Shown: positions 18,772 to 28,834, counted from the first letter of the stretch. The stretch: DNA of 64,000 bases from an uncultured Tenacibaculum sp. (GCA_947493285.1 CANLQH010000001.1:434001-498000); one strand, 5' to 3'. Notes: generated by a model from the letters alone, not told the origin. Numbers and translations: made by a program.

Positions 18772-19476
18772 TTATTTATGAATAATGAAAATTGCTGGTC
18801 GTTTATGCAAATCAGGCTTTTCATTTTTCCACTCTTTCACCGTTAATGTTTTAATATACTCAGATGGTAATGTTATATCACATGCAACACAAATTCTGGT
18901 ATCTGGTGATAATGTAGATCGTAAATCATCTAACATTTTTCCATTTCTATAAGGAGTTTCTATAAATATTTGTGATTGATTTTTATCTTTAGATAACTTT
19001 TCCAACTCTTTAATTGCTTTCTTTCTATCCGATTTATCAATAGGTAAATATCCGTTAAAAGCAAAATTCTGTCCGTTCATACCTGAACCCATCATCGCCA
19101 TTAATATTGATGAAGGTCCCACTAAAGGCACCACTTGTATTCCTTTTTGATGCGCTAATTTAACGATACTAGCTCCAGGATCTGCCACAGCTGGAACGCC
19201 TGCTTCTGATAACAAACCTATCGAAATACCTTTCTCACAAACATCTAAATAATTTTGAGTTTCAAAATCATCAGAATATTTATCTAACAACATTAACTGT
19301 AAAGACGGTTGAGATTTTGATGGCGTGATTCTTTTTATAAACCTTCTTGCTGACTTCTCATTCTCAACAATAAAATAATCAAGATGTTCTACTGTTTTTT
19401 TTACCGATAAAGGCATTACCTCTAACGGCTCTGTATCTCCTAAAGTTGTTGGAATTAAGTATAATTTACCTTTCAT
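18772..19476 (-). CDS. SAM-dependent methyltransferase, RsmI-like
   Basis: A 234-residue tetrapyrrole-methylase-fold protein related to RsmI, which 2'-O-methylates C1402 of 16S rRNA. Visible motifs: LYLIPTTLGD at the N-terminus, LLSEAGVPAVADPGA (about 88-102) and PLVGPSSILMAMMGSG (about 118-133). It is shorter than E. coli RsmI (286) and lacks its C-terminal extension; Bacteroidota often encode such a second, shorter form, so the target may differ. Its start overlaps the stop of the phosphatase gene by 4 nt, and both follow dnaA. Confidence 0.85.
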   Translation of the reverse strand: MKGKLYLIPTTLGDTEPLEVMPLSVKKTVEHLDYFIVENEKSARRFIKRITPSKSQPSLQLMLLDKYSDDFETQNYLDVCEKGISIGLLSEAGVPAVADPGASIVKLAHQKGIQVVPLVGPSSILMAMMGSGMNGQNFAFNGYLPIDKSDRKKAIKELEKLSKDKNQSQIFIETPYRNGKMLDDLRSTLSPDTRICVACDITLPSEYIKTLTVKEWKNEKPDLHKRPAIFIIHK

Positions 19477-19931
19477 TCGTTCTCTAATTTTGAAGCAACT
19501 ACATTACATGCTTCATCTAACATTTTATATACATTTTCAAAACCTTGATTTCCTCCATAATAAGGATCAGGTACATTCCTATTTTCATTAGGATAGATTT
19601 CATTCAAAATCATTTTCACTTTTTGAATATCAGTTTCATCATTAGACATTGCAATAATGTTATGATAATTAATTTCATCCATAGCAAAAATTAAATCGAA
19701 TTCTTTAAAATCTGATTTGGTAAATTTTCTTGATCGTTGATTAGTGATATCAATTCCATACTTCAATCCTACTTCTATTGATCTTTTATCTGGCAATTCT
19801 CCAACATGATAACCTGCGGTACCCGCTGAGTCTATAAAAAAGTTATCAGAAGATAGTTTAGACAGCAAAATACCTTCGGCTAAAGGCGAACGACAAATGT
19901 TCCCCAAACAAACCATTAGTATTTTTTTCAT
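19473..19931 (-). CDS. Low-molecular-weight protein tyrosine phosphatase
   Basis: A 152-residue cytoplasmic phosphatase with the P-loop CLGNICRS (C8-X5-R14) near the N-terminus and the acid-loop DPYYGG (about 117-122), so both catalytic elements are present. Targets are usually tyrosine kinases of capsule export or unidentified proteins. It begins 10 nt after the dnaA stop and overlaps the next gene by 4 nt, so it belongs to a dnaA operon, an order I know from other flavobacteria. Confidence 0.92.
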   Translation of the reverse strand: MKKILMVCLGNICRSPLAEGILLSKLSSDNFFIDSAGTAGYHVGELPDKRSIEVGLKYGIDITNQRSRKFTKSDFKEFDLIFAMDEINYHNIIAMSNDETDIQKVKMILNEIYPNENRNVPDPYYGGNQGFENVYKMLDEACNVVASKLENE

Positions 19932-19940
19932 GATTAACTA

Positions 19941-21365
19941 TTATAAGGTTAATTTCTTCCTTAAATCTTCAACGTACTTCTTAAATTGCTTATCAGTTTC
20001 TGTTAAATTATCAACAGTTTTACAAGCGTGTAATACAGTAGCATGATCTCTCTTACCTATTTGGCTTCCTATACTAGCTAATGACGATTTTGTCATACGC
20101 TTAGCAAAATACATTGCTAACTGACGCGCTTGTACAATATGTCTTTTTCTAGTTTTAGATTGTAAAGTAGCTACATCCATATCGAAATATTTAGAAACTA
20201 CTTTTTGTATATAGTCTATCGAAATTTCTTTCTTAGTATTCTTAACGAATTTATCTACAATTTGTTTTGCCAACTCAATTGTAAACTCTTTTCTATTAAA
20301 TGAAGCCTGAGCAATCATCGAAATAATTACCCCCTCAAGCTCACGAACGTTAGATTTAATATTTTTAGCTATATACTCTACAATCTCCTCTGGCATTTCA
20401 ACACCATCTCTATATAACTTATTCTGAAGAATAGAAATACGTGTTTCAAAATCTGGAGCTTGTAATTCTGCTGACAAGCCCCATTTAAAACGAGACAATA
20501 AACGTTGTTCGATATCTTGCATATCAACTGGCGCTTTATCAGAAGTTAAAATTACCTGTTTACCATTTTGATGCAAGTGATTAAATATATGGAAGAATAC
20601 ATCTTGCGTTCCTGCTTTACCAGATAAGAACTGTACATCATCAATAATCAATACATCAATCATTTGATAAAAATGAATAAAATCATTTCTTGTATTTGAT
20701 TTTACCGAATCAATAAACTGTTGTGTAAATTTCTCAGAAGAAATATATAAAACTGTTTTATCTGGATATTTATCCTTAATCTCAACCCCAATGGCATGAG
20801 ATAAATGTGTTTTCCCTAAACCTACTCCACCATAAATTAATAATGGATTAAATGATGTTCCTCCTGGTTTATTCGCTACAGCCATTCCTGCAGAACGTGC
20901 TAAACGGTTAGAATCACCTTCAACAAAATTTACAAAGTTATAATTAGGATTTAATTGAGATTCTATTTTAACCTTTTGTAAACCTGGAATCACAAAAGGG
21001 TTTTTAAGCTCTCTTTTTGACTCTAAAGGAACTGTTACTTTTTGTGGTTTTAATGGATTACGATTAGAACTAGGTCTCTTAACAGTTTGCGGATTGTTAC
21101 TGCTGTACTTATTTTGCATTCGTACATCGTAGACTAACTTTGCATCAGCACCCAATTCCCTTACCAAAGCTACTCTTAACAGTTTAATATAATGTTCTTC
21201 TAACCATTCGTAAAAAAACTCACTTGGCACTTGTATTGTAAGTGCTTCGCCAGCTAGTTTTATCGGTTTAATCGGCTCGAACCAAGTTTTGTATGCTTGG
21301 GGTTTAATATTGTCTTTTATAAAAGACAAGCATTCCATCCAAACTGAATCAGCAGTTTTAGTCAT
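19941..21365 (-). CDS. dnaA: Chromosomal replication initiator DnaA
   Basis: The 474-residue AAA+ initiator binds DnaA boxes at oriC and opens the duplex. Domain I is at 1-85, a variable linker with RPSSNRNPLKPQKV at about 95-110, Walker A GGVGLGKTH (about 178), Walker B VLIIDDVQF (about 233), and the domain IV signature GSQIGKRDHATVLHACKTV (about 433). Length is normal. Upstream (21366-21539) I find one short inverted repeat, CCAGA/TCTGG at 21419-21436, but no cluster of DnaA boxes, so this is not an evident origin. No clear TAnnTTTG box precedes it. Confidence 0.98.
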   Translation of the reverse strand: MTKTADSVWMECLSFIKDNIKPQAYKTWFEPIKPIKLAGEALTIQVPSEFFYEWLEEHYIKLLRVALVRELGADAKLVYDVRMQNKYSSNNPQTVKRPSSNRNPLKPQKVTVPLESKRELKNPFVIPGLQKVKIESQLNPNYNFVNFVEGDSNRLARSAGMAVANKPGGTSFNPLLIYGGVGLGKTHLSHAIGVEIKDKYPDKTVLYISSEKFTQQFIDSVKSNTRNDFIHFYQMIDVLIIDDVQFLSGKAGTQDVFFHIFNHLHQNGKQVILTSDKAPVDMQDIEQRLLSRFKWGLSAELQAPDFETRISILQNKLYRDGVEMPEEIVEYIAKNIKSNVRELEGVIISMIAQASFNRKEFTIELAKQIVDKFVKNTKKEISIDYIQKVVSKYFDMDVATLQSKTRKRHIVQARQLAMYFAKRMTKSSLASIGSQIGKRDHATVLHACKTVDNLTETDKQFKKYVEDLRKKLTL

Positions 21366-21539
21366 TTGGGTTAAAAACTATTAAATATGTTAATTTTTTA
21401 TTCAGATTTTTGGGGACACCAGAACTGTTAATCTGGGTCAACAAAAGTGTGAATAAAATTCAGTATAAAAAAATCAAATTACTATTGATTATTAATTTTT
21501 TTTTGCGTAACGTTAAAGCAGAAAAATAAAAATTAAGCT

Positions 21540-21950
21540 TTGCAAAAATACAATACCTCTATACGAGTAAGATATTCAGAAACTGACCAAATGGGAGTGG
21601 TTTACCACGGAAATTATGCTCAGTTTTTCGAGATAGGACGAACCGAATGGTTACGTTCTATGGGCGTTACCTACAAATATATGGAAAAAACAGGCATTAT
21701 GCTCCCAGTTATTTCATTATCTTGTAATTTTAAAAAATCTGCACTCTATGATGATGAATTAATCGTTACTACTTATTTAAAAAAAACACCTTCTGTTAAG
21801 ATTGAATTCGACTACGAAATTACCAATCAAAATAACGAGTTAATTTGCACTGGTAACACTATCTTAGCTTTTATTAACAGCGAAACAAAAAAACCAATGC
21901 GTTGTCCTGATTATATTTTAGAAAAAATAAAACAACTCTCTTTTACATAA
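21540..21950 (+). CDS. Acyl-CoA thioesterase, YbgC/4-hydroxybenzoyl-CoA type
   Basis: A 136-residue hotdog-fold enzyme with VRYSETDQMGVVYHGNYAQF at about 9-28; D16 is the expected catalytic residue of the 4HBT/YbgC group. It hydrolyses acyl-CoA thioesters; the natural substrate is not clear. Start is TTG at 21540: the residues after it fit the family start and no ATG is available. It is divergent from dnaA and followed after 13 nt by an adenosyltransferase gene. Confidence 0.85.
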   Translation: MQKYNTSIRVRYSETDQMGVVYHGNYAQFFEIGRTEWLRSMGVTYKYMEKTGIMLPVISLSCNFKKSALYDDELIVTTYLKKTPSVKIEFDYEITNQNNELICTGNTILAFINSETKKPMRCPDYILEKIKQLSFT

Positions 21951-21963
21951 AATTTAAAAATAA

Positions 21964-22536
21964 ATGAAAATATATACCAAAACTGGTGACAAAGGAACTA
22001 CTGCTCTTTTTGGAGGCACAAGAGTTCCAAAGCACCACTTAAGAATTGAAAGCTACGGAACAGTAGACGAACTTAATTCATACATTGGCTTAATTAGAGA
22101 TCAAGAAATTGATAACATTACTAAGGAATCATTAAATAAAATTCAAAGTGATTTATTTACTCTTGGAGCGATGTTAGCTACACCTCCTGAAAAAGAAACC
22201 TTAAAAAGTGGAAAAGAAAGGTTGAACATTTATAAAATTGACGATGCTTCAATTCAATTTTTAGAAAATGAAATTGACACCATGAATACTCACCTACCGC
22301 AAATGACTCATTTCATTTTACCTGGGGGTCATCAAACAGTGTCATTCTGTCACATTGCACGCTGTGTATGCCGTAGAGCAGAGCGTTTATCGGTAGCTTT
22401 AAACGAAGAAGAAGAGGTTAACAGTAATGTTTTAATGTACTTAAACCGACTTTCTGACTACCTTTTTGTACTGGCACGAAAGTTGACCCAAGACTTACAA
22501 GCTGAGGAAATTAAATGGATTCCTGAGAAATATTAA
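21964..22536 (+). CDS. Cob(I)alamin adenosyltransferase, PduO type
   Basis: A 190-residue enzyme that moves the adenosyl group from ATP to cob(I)alamin, making coenzyme B12. Diagnostic parts: YTKTGDKGTTALFGG at the N-terminus (ATP binding) and PGGHQTVSFCHIARCVCRRAER (about 120-141, with the conserved R-x-x-C-R-R-A-E-R helix). Length is normal for a single-domain PduO. It is probably co-transcribed with the thioesterase. No cobalamin riboswitch is visible nearby. Confidence 0.93.
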   Translation: MKIYTKTGDKGTTALFGGTRVPKHHLRIESYGTVDELNSYIGLIRDQEIDNITKESLNKIQSDLFTLGAMLATPPEKETLKSGKERLNIYKIDDASIQFLENEIDTMNTHLPQMTHFILPGGHQTVSFCHIARCVCRRAERLSVALNEEEEVNSNVLMYLNRLSDYLFVLARKLTQDLQAEEIKWIPEKY

Positions 22537-22578
22537 CAAAGTTCTTTTTTTATTGATTTCACATTTTTTAAAAAAAAC

Positions 22579-22608
22579 TTGACTTTTTGGAAAAAAAAAT
22601 TATTTTTG
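22579..22608 (+). promoter_or_regulatory. Strong consensus promoter for the DUF2795 gene
   Basis: -33 TTG (22579-22581), a 19-nt spacer and -7 TATTTTTG (22601-22608) make the best full match to the Bacteroidota promoter in the window. Predicted start near 22612, leader about 24 nt. Confidence 0.7.
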
Positions 22609-22635
22609 CCAAAATCTTATTAAACAGATAAAGAA

Positions 22636-22857
22636 ATGTATTGGACACTTGAACTAGCATCATATTTAGCAGATGCACCATGGCCTGCAACAAAAGACGA
22701 ATTAATCGATTACGCAATTCGTACAGGAGCTCCATTAGAAGTTGTTGAGAACTTACAGGATATTGAAGATGAAGGTGACTCATATGACTCGATAATCGAA
22801 ATTTGGCCCGATTATCCAACCGAAGAAGATTATCTTTGGAACGAAGACGAATACTAA
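22636..22857 (+). CDS. DUF2795 domain-containing small acidic protein
   Basis: A 73-residue, strongly acidic soluble protein: YWTLELASYLADAPWPATK (2-20), DYAIRTGAPLEVVENL (about 25-40), then an acidic C-terminus (EEDYLWNEDEY). It resembles the DUF2795 group, widely conserved in Bacteroidota before secA; function unknown. A strong promoter of its own and a terminator after it indicate an abundant single-gene transcript. Confidence 0.85.
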   Translation: MYWTLELASYLADAPWPATKDELIDYAIRTGAPLEVVENLQDIEDEGDSYDSIIEIWPDYPTEEDYLWNEDEY

Positions 22858-22871
22858 CTAATACAATAATA

Positions 22872-22900
22872 AAAAGTCTCTTTTAAGAGGCTTTTTTTTT
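22872..22900 (+). terminator. Rho-independent terminator
   Basis: AGTCTCTT pairs with AAGAGGCT (one G-U pair) and is followed by nine T, about 20 nt after the DUF2795 gene. Confidence 0.8.
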
Positions 22901-22982
22901 GCTTACTTTTAAGCACCAAAATTATACATATATAAAGACTGACTAACTAACACTTAATCAGCTATAAAACAATATTTTACAA

Positions 22983-25900
22983 ATGAGCGTTTTAAATTCG
23001 ATTATAAAACTATTTGTTGGAGACAAACAACAAAAAGACCTAAAATCTCTACAACCGATTGTTGAAAAAGTACAATCTTTTGAAAATTCATTAAGCAATT
23101 TATCAAATGATGAATTACGAGCTAAGACAATCGAATTTAAATCGAAAATAAAAGAAGCTACAAAATCTTTTACAGAAGCAATCGCTACTCTTGAAGAAGA
23201 AGCTTTAACTGCTGACATTGATCGTCAAGAAGAAATTTATACAGAAGTAGATAGACTTAAAGACGAAGCTTATGAAGCTTCAGAAGCTGTTTTATTAGAT
23301 ATTATGCCTGAAGCTTTTGCATTAGTAAAAGAAACAGCAAAGCGTTTTACAAATAACGATGAAATTGAGGTTACTGCATCAGCTTTCGATAGAGAGTTGT
23401 CAGCAACAAGAGAACATATCACTTTAGAAGGTGATAAAGCTTTTTGGGCTAACTCTTGGGATGCTGCCGGAAAAGAAGTTACTTGGGACATGATACATTA
23501 TGATGTACAATTAATTGGTGGGTCTGTTTTACATCAAGGTAAAATTGCTGAGATGATGACAGGAGAAGGTAAAACATTAGTATCTACTTTACCTGTTTAT
23601 TTAAACGCCTTAAGTGGTAATGGTGTACACGTAGTAACAGTAAATGATTATTTAGCAAAGCGTGACCGTGCGTGGATGGCTCCTATTTTTGAATTCCATG
23701 GTTTAAGTACAGATTGTATTGATTTCCACCAACCAAATTCAGAAGCTCGAAGAAAAGCTTATAATGCTGATATTACTTACGGAACAAATAACGAATTCGG
23801 TTTCGATTATTTACGTGATAATATGGCTTCTTCTAAAGAAGACTTAGTACAGCGTGCCCCTAACTATGCAATTATTGATGAAGTAGATTCTGTATTAGTT
23901 GATGACGCTCGTACACCTTTAATTATATCTGGACCAGTACCGCAAGGTGACCGTCATGAGTTTAACGAATTAAAACCTTTAGTAGCTGATTTAGTATCAC
24001 TACAAAACAAATATTTAGTAGGCGTTTTAGCAGAAGCGAAAGCTTTATTAAAAGCTGGAGACGATAAAGAAGGTGGTTTCTTATTACTAAGAGTTTATAG
24101 AGGTCTTCCAAAAAACAAAGCTTTGATCAAGTTTTTATCTCAAGAAGGAATCAAACAAATTCTTCAGAAGACAGAAAACTTCTACATGCAAGATAACAAC
24201 AAGTTAATGCCTGAAGTAGATGCTGAATTATGGTTTACTGTTGAAGAAAAAAATAATCAGATTGATTTAACAGATAAAGGTATTGGACATTTATCTGAAA
24301 AGACACAAAACAACACATTCTTTGTTTTACCAGACATTAGTGTAATTGTTGGTAAAATTGACAACAGCGATGATACCCCAGAAGAAAAGGCAAATCAAAA
24401 AGAAGAATTATATCGTGATTTTAGTGTAAAGAGCGAGCGAATCCATACAATGAATCAACTTTTAAAAGCATACACTGTTTTTGAAAAAGATGTTGAATAT
24501 GTCGTTATGGATAATAAAGTAATGATTGTAGATGAGCAAACAGGTCGTATTATGGATGGTCGTCGTTACTCAGATGGTTTACACCAAGCAATCGAAGCAA
24601 AAGAAGATGTAAAAATTGAAGATGCTACGCAGACTTTTGCAACCGTTACTTTACAAAACTACTTTAGAATGTATCGTAAGTTATCTGGTATGACGGGTAC
24701 TGCAATTACTGAAGCTGGTGAATTTTGGGAAATCTACAAATTAGATGTTGTTGAAATTCCTACAAACAGACCAATTCAGAGAGATGACAAACAAGATTTA
24801 GTTTATAAAACTACACGTGAAAAATACAATGCTGTAATTGAAGATGTTGTTGAATTATCGAAAGCTGGTCGTCCAGTTTTAATTGGAACAACATCCGTAG
24901 AAATATCTGAATTACTAGGTAGAATGTTACAAATGCGTAAGATTCCACACAACATATTAAATGCAAAATTACACAAGCGTGAAGCTGATGTAGTTGCTGA
25001 AGCTGGTAAACCAGGAGTAGTTACAATTGCAACCAACATGGCAGGTCGTGGTACCGATATTAAATTATCAGACGAAGTAAAAGCCGCTGGTGGTTTAGCA
25101 ATTGTAGGTACTGAACGCCATGATTCTCGTCGTGTAGACCGTCAGTTACGTGGTCGTGCTGGTCGTCAAGGAGATGTTGGATCTTCTCAATTCTATGTAG
25201 CCTTAGATGACAACTTAATGCGTTTATTTGGTTCTGACAGAATTGCAAAAATGATGGATAGAATGGGATTAAAAGAAGGTGAAGTAATTCAGCATTCTAT
25301 GATTTCTAAATCTATCGAAAGAGCTCAGAAGAAAGTTGAAGAAAATAACTTTGGTGTTCGTAAGCGCTTATTAGAATATGATGATATTATGAATGCACAA
25401 CGTGAGTTTGTTTACAAACGTCGTCGTCATGCATTAGATGGTCAGCGTTTACAAATTGACATTGCAAATATGATTTATGATACTTGTAATTCGTTTGTAA
25501 AGCAAAACAAAATGAATAGCGATTATCAGAACTTTGAGTTCGAATTAATTCGTTTTTCATCAATGACTTCTCCTTTCTCTGAAGAAGAATTCAACAAGTT
25601 AACTGAAGAAGAACTAACAGATAAATTATACGCAATTGTTACAGATCATTATAAAAACGACACAGAAAGGCATGCACATAATGCTTACCCTGTAATTAAA
25701 AATGTTTTCGAAAATGAAGGAGACCGTTACGAGCGTATTGTAGTTCCTTTTACCGATGGTGTTAAAACTTTACAAGTTGTTACCAACTTAAAAGAAGCGT
25801 ATGAAACCGAAGGGAAATCATTAGTAAACGATTTTGAAAAGAATATTACTTTATCAATTATTGATGAAAACTGGAAAGATCATTTACGTAAAATGGATGA

Positions 25901-26333
25901 GTTAAAACAAACTGTTCAAAATGCTACGTACGAACAAAAAGATCCTTTATTAATTTATAAGTTTGAAGCTTTCGAATTATTCCAAGAAACAATTGACAAG
26001 GTGAATAAAGAAGTATTATCATTCTTATTTAAAGGACAATTACCTAGTCAAGATGCATCACAAGTATCTGAAGCTCGTGAGCAAGAACGTGAACAATATG
26101 ATACTCGTAAAGACGAAGTTCAAAACTCAACACAGCAAGCTATGAGTAACGCTCGTAATAAGCAAACTCAAGAGCAACAAGTGGTAGAAACTATTGTTCG
26201 TGAGCAACCAAAAATTGGTCGTAACGAGAAAGTTACTATTAAAAATGTAATGTCTGGAGAGGAAAAAGAAGTTAAATACAAACAAGCAATTCCTTTATTA
26301 GAAAAAGGAACTTGGGTATTATACAATAAATAA
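22983..26333 (+). CDS. secA: Protein translocase subunit SecA
   Basis: Motor ATPase that pushes preproteins through SecYEG. Walker A is in MMTGEGKTLVSTLP (about 189-202), the DEAD-like IIDEVDSVLVDDARTPLI at about 297, TNMAGRGTDIKL (about 682) and QLRGRAGRQGDVGSSQF (about 722) for the second RecA fold. The helical scaffold and wing regions are intact. At 1116 residues it is longer than E. coli SecA (901), due to insertions usual in Bacteroidota, including one at about 325-440. The C-terminus ends MSGEEKEVKYKQAIPLLEKG rather than in a zinc-binding Cys motif. Terminator at 26357. Confidence 0.98.
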   Translation: MSVLNSIIKLFVGDKQQKDLKSLQPIVEKVQSFENSLSNLSNDELRAKTIEFKSKIKEATKSFTEAIATLEEEALTADIDRQEEIYTEVDRLKDEAYEASEAVLLDIMPEAFALVKETAKRFTNNDEIEVTASAFDRELSATREHITLEGDKAFWANSWDAAGKEVTWDMIHYDVQLIGGSVLHQGKIAEMMTGEGKTLVSTLPVYLNALSGNGVHVVTVNDYLAKRDRAWMAPIFEFHGLSTDCIDFHQPNSEARRKAYNADITYGTNNEFGFDYLRDNMASSKEDLVQRAPNYAIIDEVDSVLVDDARTPLIISGPVPQGDRHEFNELKPLVADLVSLQNKYLVGVLAEAKALLKAGDDKEGGFLLLRVYRGLPKNKALIKFLSQEGIKQILQKTENFYMQDNNKLMPEVDAELWFTVEEKNNQIDLTDKGIGHLSEKTQNNTFFVLPDISVIVGKIDNSDDTPEEKANQKEELYRDFSVKSERIHTMNQLLKAYTVFEKDVEYVVMDNKVMIVDEQTGRIMDGRRYSDGLHQAIEAKEDVKIEDATQTFATVTLQNYFRMYRKLSGMTGTAITEAGEFWEIYKLDVVEIPTNRPIQRDDKQDLVYKTTREKYNAVIEDVVELSKAGRPVLIGTTSVEISELLGRMLQMRKIPHNILNAKLHKREADVVAEAGKPGVVTIATNMAGRGTDIKLSDEVKAAGGLAIVGTERHDSRRVDRQLRGRAGRQGDVGSSQFYVALDDNLMRLFGSDRIAKMMDRMGLKEGEVIQHSMISKSIERAQKKVEENNFGVRKRLLEYDDIMNAQREFVYKRRRHALDGQRLQIDIANMIYDTCNSFVKQNKMNSDYQNFEFELIRFSSMTSPFSEEEFNKLTEEELTDKLYAIVTDHYKNDTERHAHNAYPVIKNVFENEGDRYERIVVPFTDGVKTLQVVTNLKEAYETEGKSLVNDFEKNITLSIIDENWKDHLRKMDELKQTVQNATYEQKDPLLIYKFEAFELFQETIDKVNKEVLSFLFKGQLPSQDASQVSEAREQEREQYDTRKDEVQNSTQQAMSNARNKQTQEQQVVETIVREQPKIGRNEKVTIKNVMSGEEKEVKYKQAIPLLEKGTWVLYNK

Positions 26334-26356
26334 TTCTCAACAATTATAAAAATAAA

Positions 26357-26384
26357 AAAGCTCAGTTTTTCACTGAGTTTTTTT
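26357..26384 (+). terminator. Rho-independent terminator of secA
   Basis: CTCAGT (26361-26366) pairs with ACTGAG (26372-26377), flanked by A and T runs. The remainder of the gap to 26570 shows nothing further. Confidence 0.75.
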
Positions 26385-26570
26385 ATTTTTACCACTTAAT
26401 ACTTTTTAATCCTCTGCTTTCTAAAAACTCATTTGTTTTTGAAAAATGTTTACTGCCAAACCAACCTCCTAAAACCTAGAAAAAAATCTTATTTCCATAA
26501 AGCTTAATTAAAGTTCAATATTAAAAAGAAATCCAACTTAAAAACAAATTATAATTTGTAGTTTTTACCG

Positions 26571-26578
26571 TAAGTTTG
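26571..26578 (+). promoter_or_regulatory. -7 promoter box for hutI-hutG
   Basis: TAAGTTTG fits TAnnTTTG and predicts a start near 26582, a leader of about 20 nt. No repressor-type palindrome is seen next to it. Confidence 0.55.
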
Positions 26579-26601
26579 TGTAACAATTTTAAGAAGATTA
26601 C

Positions 26602-27834
26602 ATGACTACTTTATTGATAAATATCAAGGAATTAATTCAAGTTCGAGAAGCCTCTATAAAAAAAGTTTCTGGTAAAGAAATGAGTGTTTTACCAACTATA
26701 AAAAATGCTTTTTTATTATTAGAAAATGATAAAATCCTTGATTTTGGTTTAATGGAAAACTTATCCATTTCAGCAGACAAAACAATTGATTGCACTGGTA
26801 AAATGATTTTACCTACTTGGTGCGATTCTCATACGCATATTGTTTATGCTGGTAATAGAGAGCAAGAGTTTGTTGATAGAATTAATGGGTTGACTTACGA
26901 AGAGATAGCGAATAACGGTGGTGGAATTTTAAATTCTGCTAAGAAACTACAGGAAACATCAGAAGAAGAATTGTATAAACAATCAGCCGTTCGTTTAGAA
27001 GAAGTAATGAAATTAGGTACTGGTGCTGTTGAAATTAAATCAGGTTATGGTTTAACTGTGGATGCTGAACTAAAAATGTTGCGTGTAATTAAAAAGCTTC
27101 GTGAAAATTATAACCTACCTATAAAAGCTACTTTTTTAGGAGCTCACGCTTTTCCTGCAGAATATAAAAACAATAAAGAGGGCTACATTAATTTAATTAT
27201 TAACGAAATGTTGCCTAAAATAGCTGAAGAAAATTTAGCTGAATTTATCGATGCTTTTTGCGAAACAGGGTATTTCTCTGTTGAAGATACTGACAGAATT
27301 TTAGAAGCAGGAATAAAACACGGATTAACACCTAAAGTACACGTGAATCAATTCACAACTATTGGTGGAGTTCAAGTAAGTGTAAAACACGATGCTTTAT
27401 CTGTAGATCATTTAGAGGTAATGAATGCTGATGATATCGAGACTTTAAAAGGAACAAATACAATGCCTGTTGCCTTACCTTCTTGTTCATACTTTTTAAG
27501 TATTCCATACACGCCTGCAAGAGATATAATTAATGCTGATTTACCTTTAGCCTTAGCTACCGATTTCAACCCAGGGTCTACTCCATCTGGTAATATGAAC
27601 TTTGTAGTCGCAACCGCTTGTATTAAAATGAAAATGACTCCAGAGGAAGCGATCAATGCAGCCACTATTAACGGAGCTTACGCTATGAATTTATCTGATG
27701 AAGTAGGAAGTATTACCAAAGGTAAAAAAGCCAACTTTATCATTACGAAAGAGATTTTAAGTTATGGAGCAATTCCATATAATTTTGGTTCGGTTTTAAT
27801 AGATTCAGTTTTTATTAACGGAAAAGCAATTTAA
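26602..27834 (+). CDS. hutI: Imidazolonepropionase
   Basis: Third step of histidine degradation: hydrolyses 4-imidazolone-5-propionate to N-formimidoyl-glutamate. The 410-residue amidohydrolase shows the metal-binding SHTHIVYAGNREQEF (about 76-90), GAHAFP (about 181), VHVNQF (about 249) and ALATDFNPGSTPSGNM (about 316-331). Length is normal. The next gene, hutG, begins one base after its stop. hutH and hutU are not in the window, so the pathway genes are split. Confidence 0.96.
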   Translation: MTTLLINIKELIQVREASIKKVSGKEMSVLPTIKNAFLLLENDKILDFGLMENLSISADKTIDCTGKMILPTWCDSHTHIVYAGNREQEFVDRINGLTYEEIANNGGGILNSAKKLQETSEEELYKQSAVRLEEVMKLGTGAVEIKSGYGLTVDAELKMLRVIKKLRENYNLPIKATFLGAHAFPAEYKNNKEGYINLIINEMLPKIAEENLAEFIDAFCETGYFSVEDTDRILEAGIKHGLTPKVHVNQFTTIGGVQVSVKHDALSVDHLEVMNADDIETLKGTNTMPVALPSCSYFLSIPYTPARDIINADLPLALATDFNPGSTPSGNMNFVVATACIKMKMTPEEAINAATINGAYAMNLSDEVGSITKGKKANFIITKEILSYGAIPYNFGSVLIDSVFINGKAI

Positions 27835-27835
27835 T

Positions 27836-28834
27836 ATGTTACGTATTTTCTCTAAACACGACATTCATAATTTTATAAATCCAAGAGATGGAGAAACTAA
27901 AATTAGAGAGTTAGTTCAAACTATTTCTAATATTGAAGAACTTAAAAATTCTTCAGCTAAATATGTCATTCTTGGAGTTCCTGAAGATATTGGTGTTAAA
28001 ATGAATTATGGTAATGGTGGTGCTCAAACAGCATTCGTCCCTGCTTTAAAGTCATTTTTAAACACCCAACAAAATCAGTTTATTAACGGACAAGATGTTC
28101 TTATTTTAGGATATTTAGACTATGCTGATGAAGTTTCTAAGTTTGATGGATCTGATAGAGAAAAAGGTGATTTATTGGTAAAAGCTATCGATCAGAAATT
28201 ATCTTCTATTATAAAAACAATTATAGAAGCTGGTAAAACTCCAATTGTAATTGGTGGTGGGCATAACAATGCATACGGAAATTTAAAGGGATTATCCGAA
28301 GCAAAAAATCAATCGATAAATGTTATCAATTTAGATGCGCATACAGATTTACGAAAATTAGAAGAACGTCATAGCGGTAACGGATTTTCATATGCATTAG
28401 AGCATAATTATCTAGACAAATATTTTATGTTTGGGTTGCATGAAAATTATACGCCTCAATATATTTTTGATTTTATTCATAGCAATACCAACATAGATTA
28501 TAACACTTACGAAGAGTTAGAGGTTTATAAATCTGTTCCGTTTGAAAACGAACTACAAAGAGCTAAAACGTTTATAGAAGAAAAACCTTTTGGTATTGAA
28601 ATAGATTTAGACTGTATCCAACATTTTCCTAGTAGTGCCATGACACCAAGCGGATTTTCACCTCAACAAGCACGTAGATTTGTATACGAGTTTGGTAAAC
28701 TTGAAAAAACTTCATACATCCACATTTGCGAAGGTGCTCCAGCAGTTATGAAAGATGAAATTGCTAACGGACAAGTTGGTAAATTTATCAGTTATTTAAT
28801 TTCTGATTTTATTAAGGCAAACAATAACAAATAA
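27836..28834 (+). CDS. hutG: Formimidoylglutamase, arginase/agmatinase fold
   Basis: Hydrolyses N-formimidoyl-L-glutamate to glutamate and formamide, the last step of one form of histidine degradation. The 332-residue protein has the binuclear manganese site of the ureohydrolase family: GGGHNNAYG (about 140), NLDAHTDLR (about 164) and EIDLDCIQ (about 256). It follows hutI with a 1-nt gap, which supports this role over arginase or agmatinase. Confidence 0.88.
   Translation: MLRIFSKHDIHNFINPRDGETKIRELVQTISNIEELKNSSAKYVILGVPEDIGVKMNYGNGGAQTAFVPALKSFLNTQQNQFINGQDVLILGYLDYADEVSKFDGSDREKGDLLVKAIDQKLSSIIKTIIEAGKTPIVIGGGHNNAYGNLKGLSEAKNQSINVINLDAHTDLRKLEERHSGNGFSYALEHNYLDKYFMFGLHENYTPQYIFDFIHSNTNIDYNTYEELEVYKSVPFENELQRAKTFIEEKPFGIEIDLDCIQHFPSSAMTPSGFSPQQARRFVYEFGKLEKTSYIHICEGAPAVMKDEIANGQVGKFISYLISDFIKANNNK

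Noticed and set aside
21366..21539. Replication origin next to dnaA
   Set aside because: I find no cluster of TTATCCACA-like boxes or AT-rich repeat array, only one short inverted repeat.
22537..22578. Cobalamin riboswitch near the adenosyltransferase gene
   Set aside because: The gaps around the gene are too short, and no B12-box-like sequence is visible.
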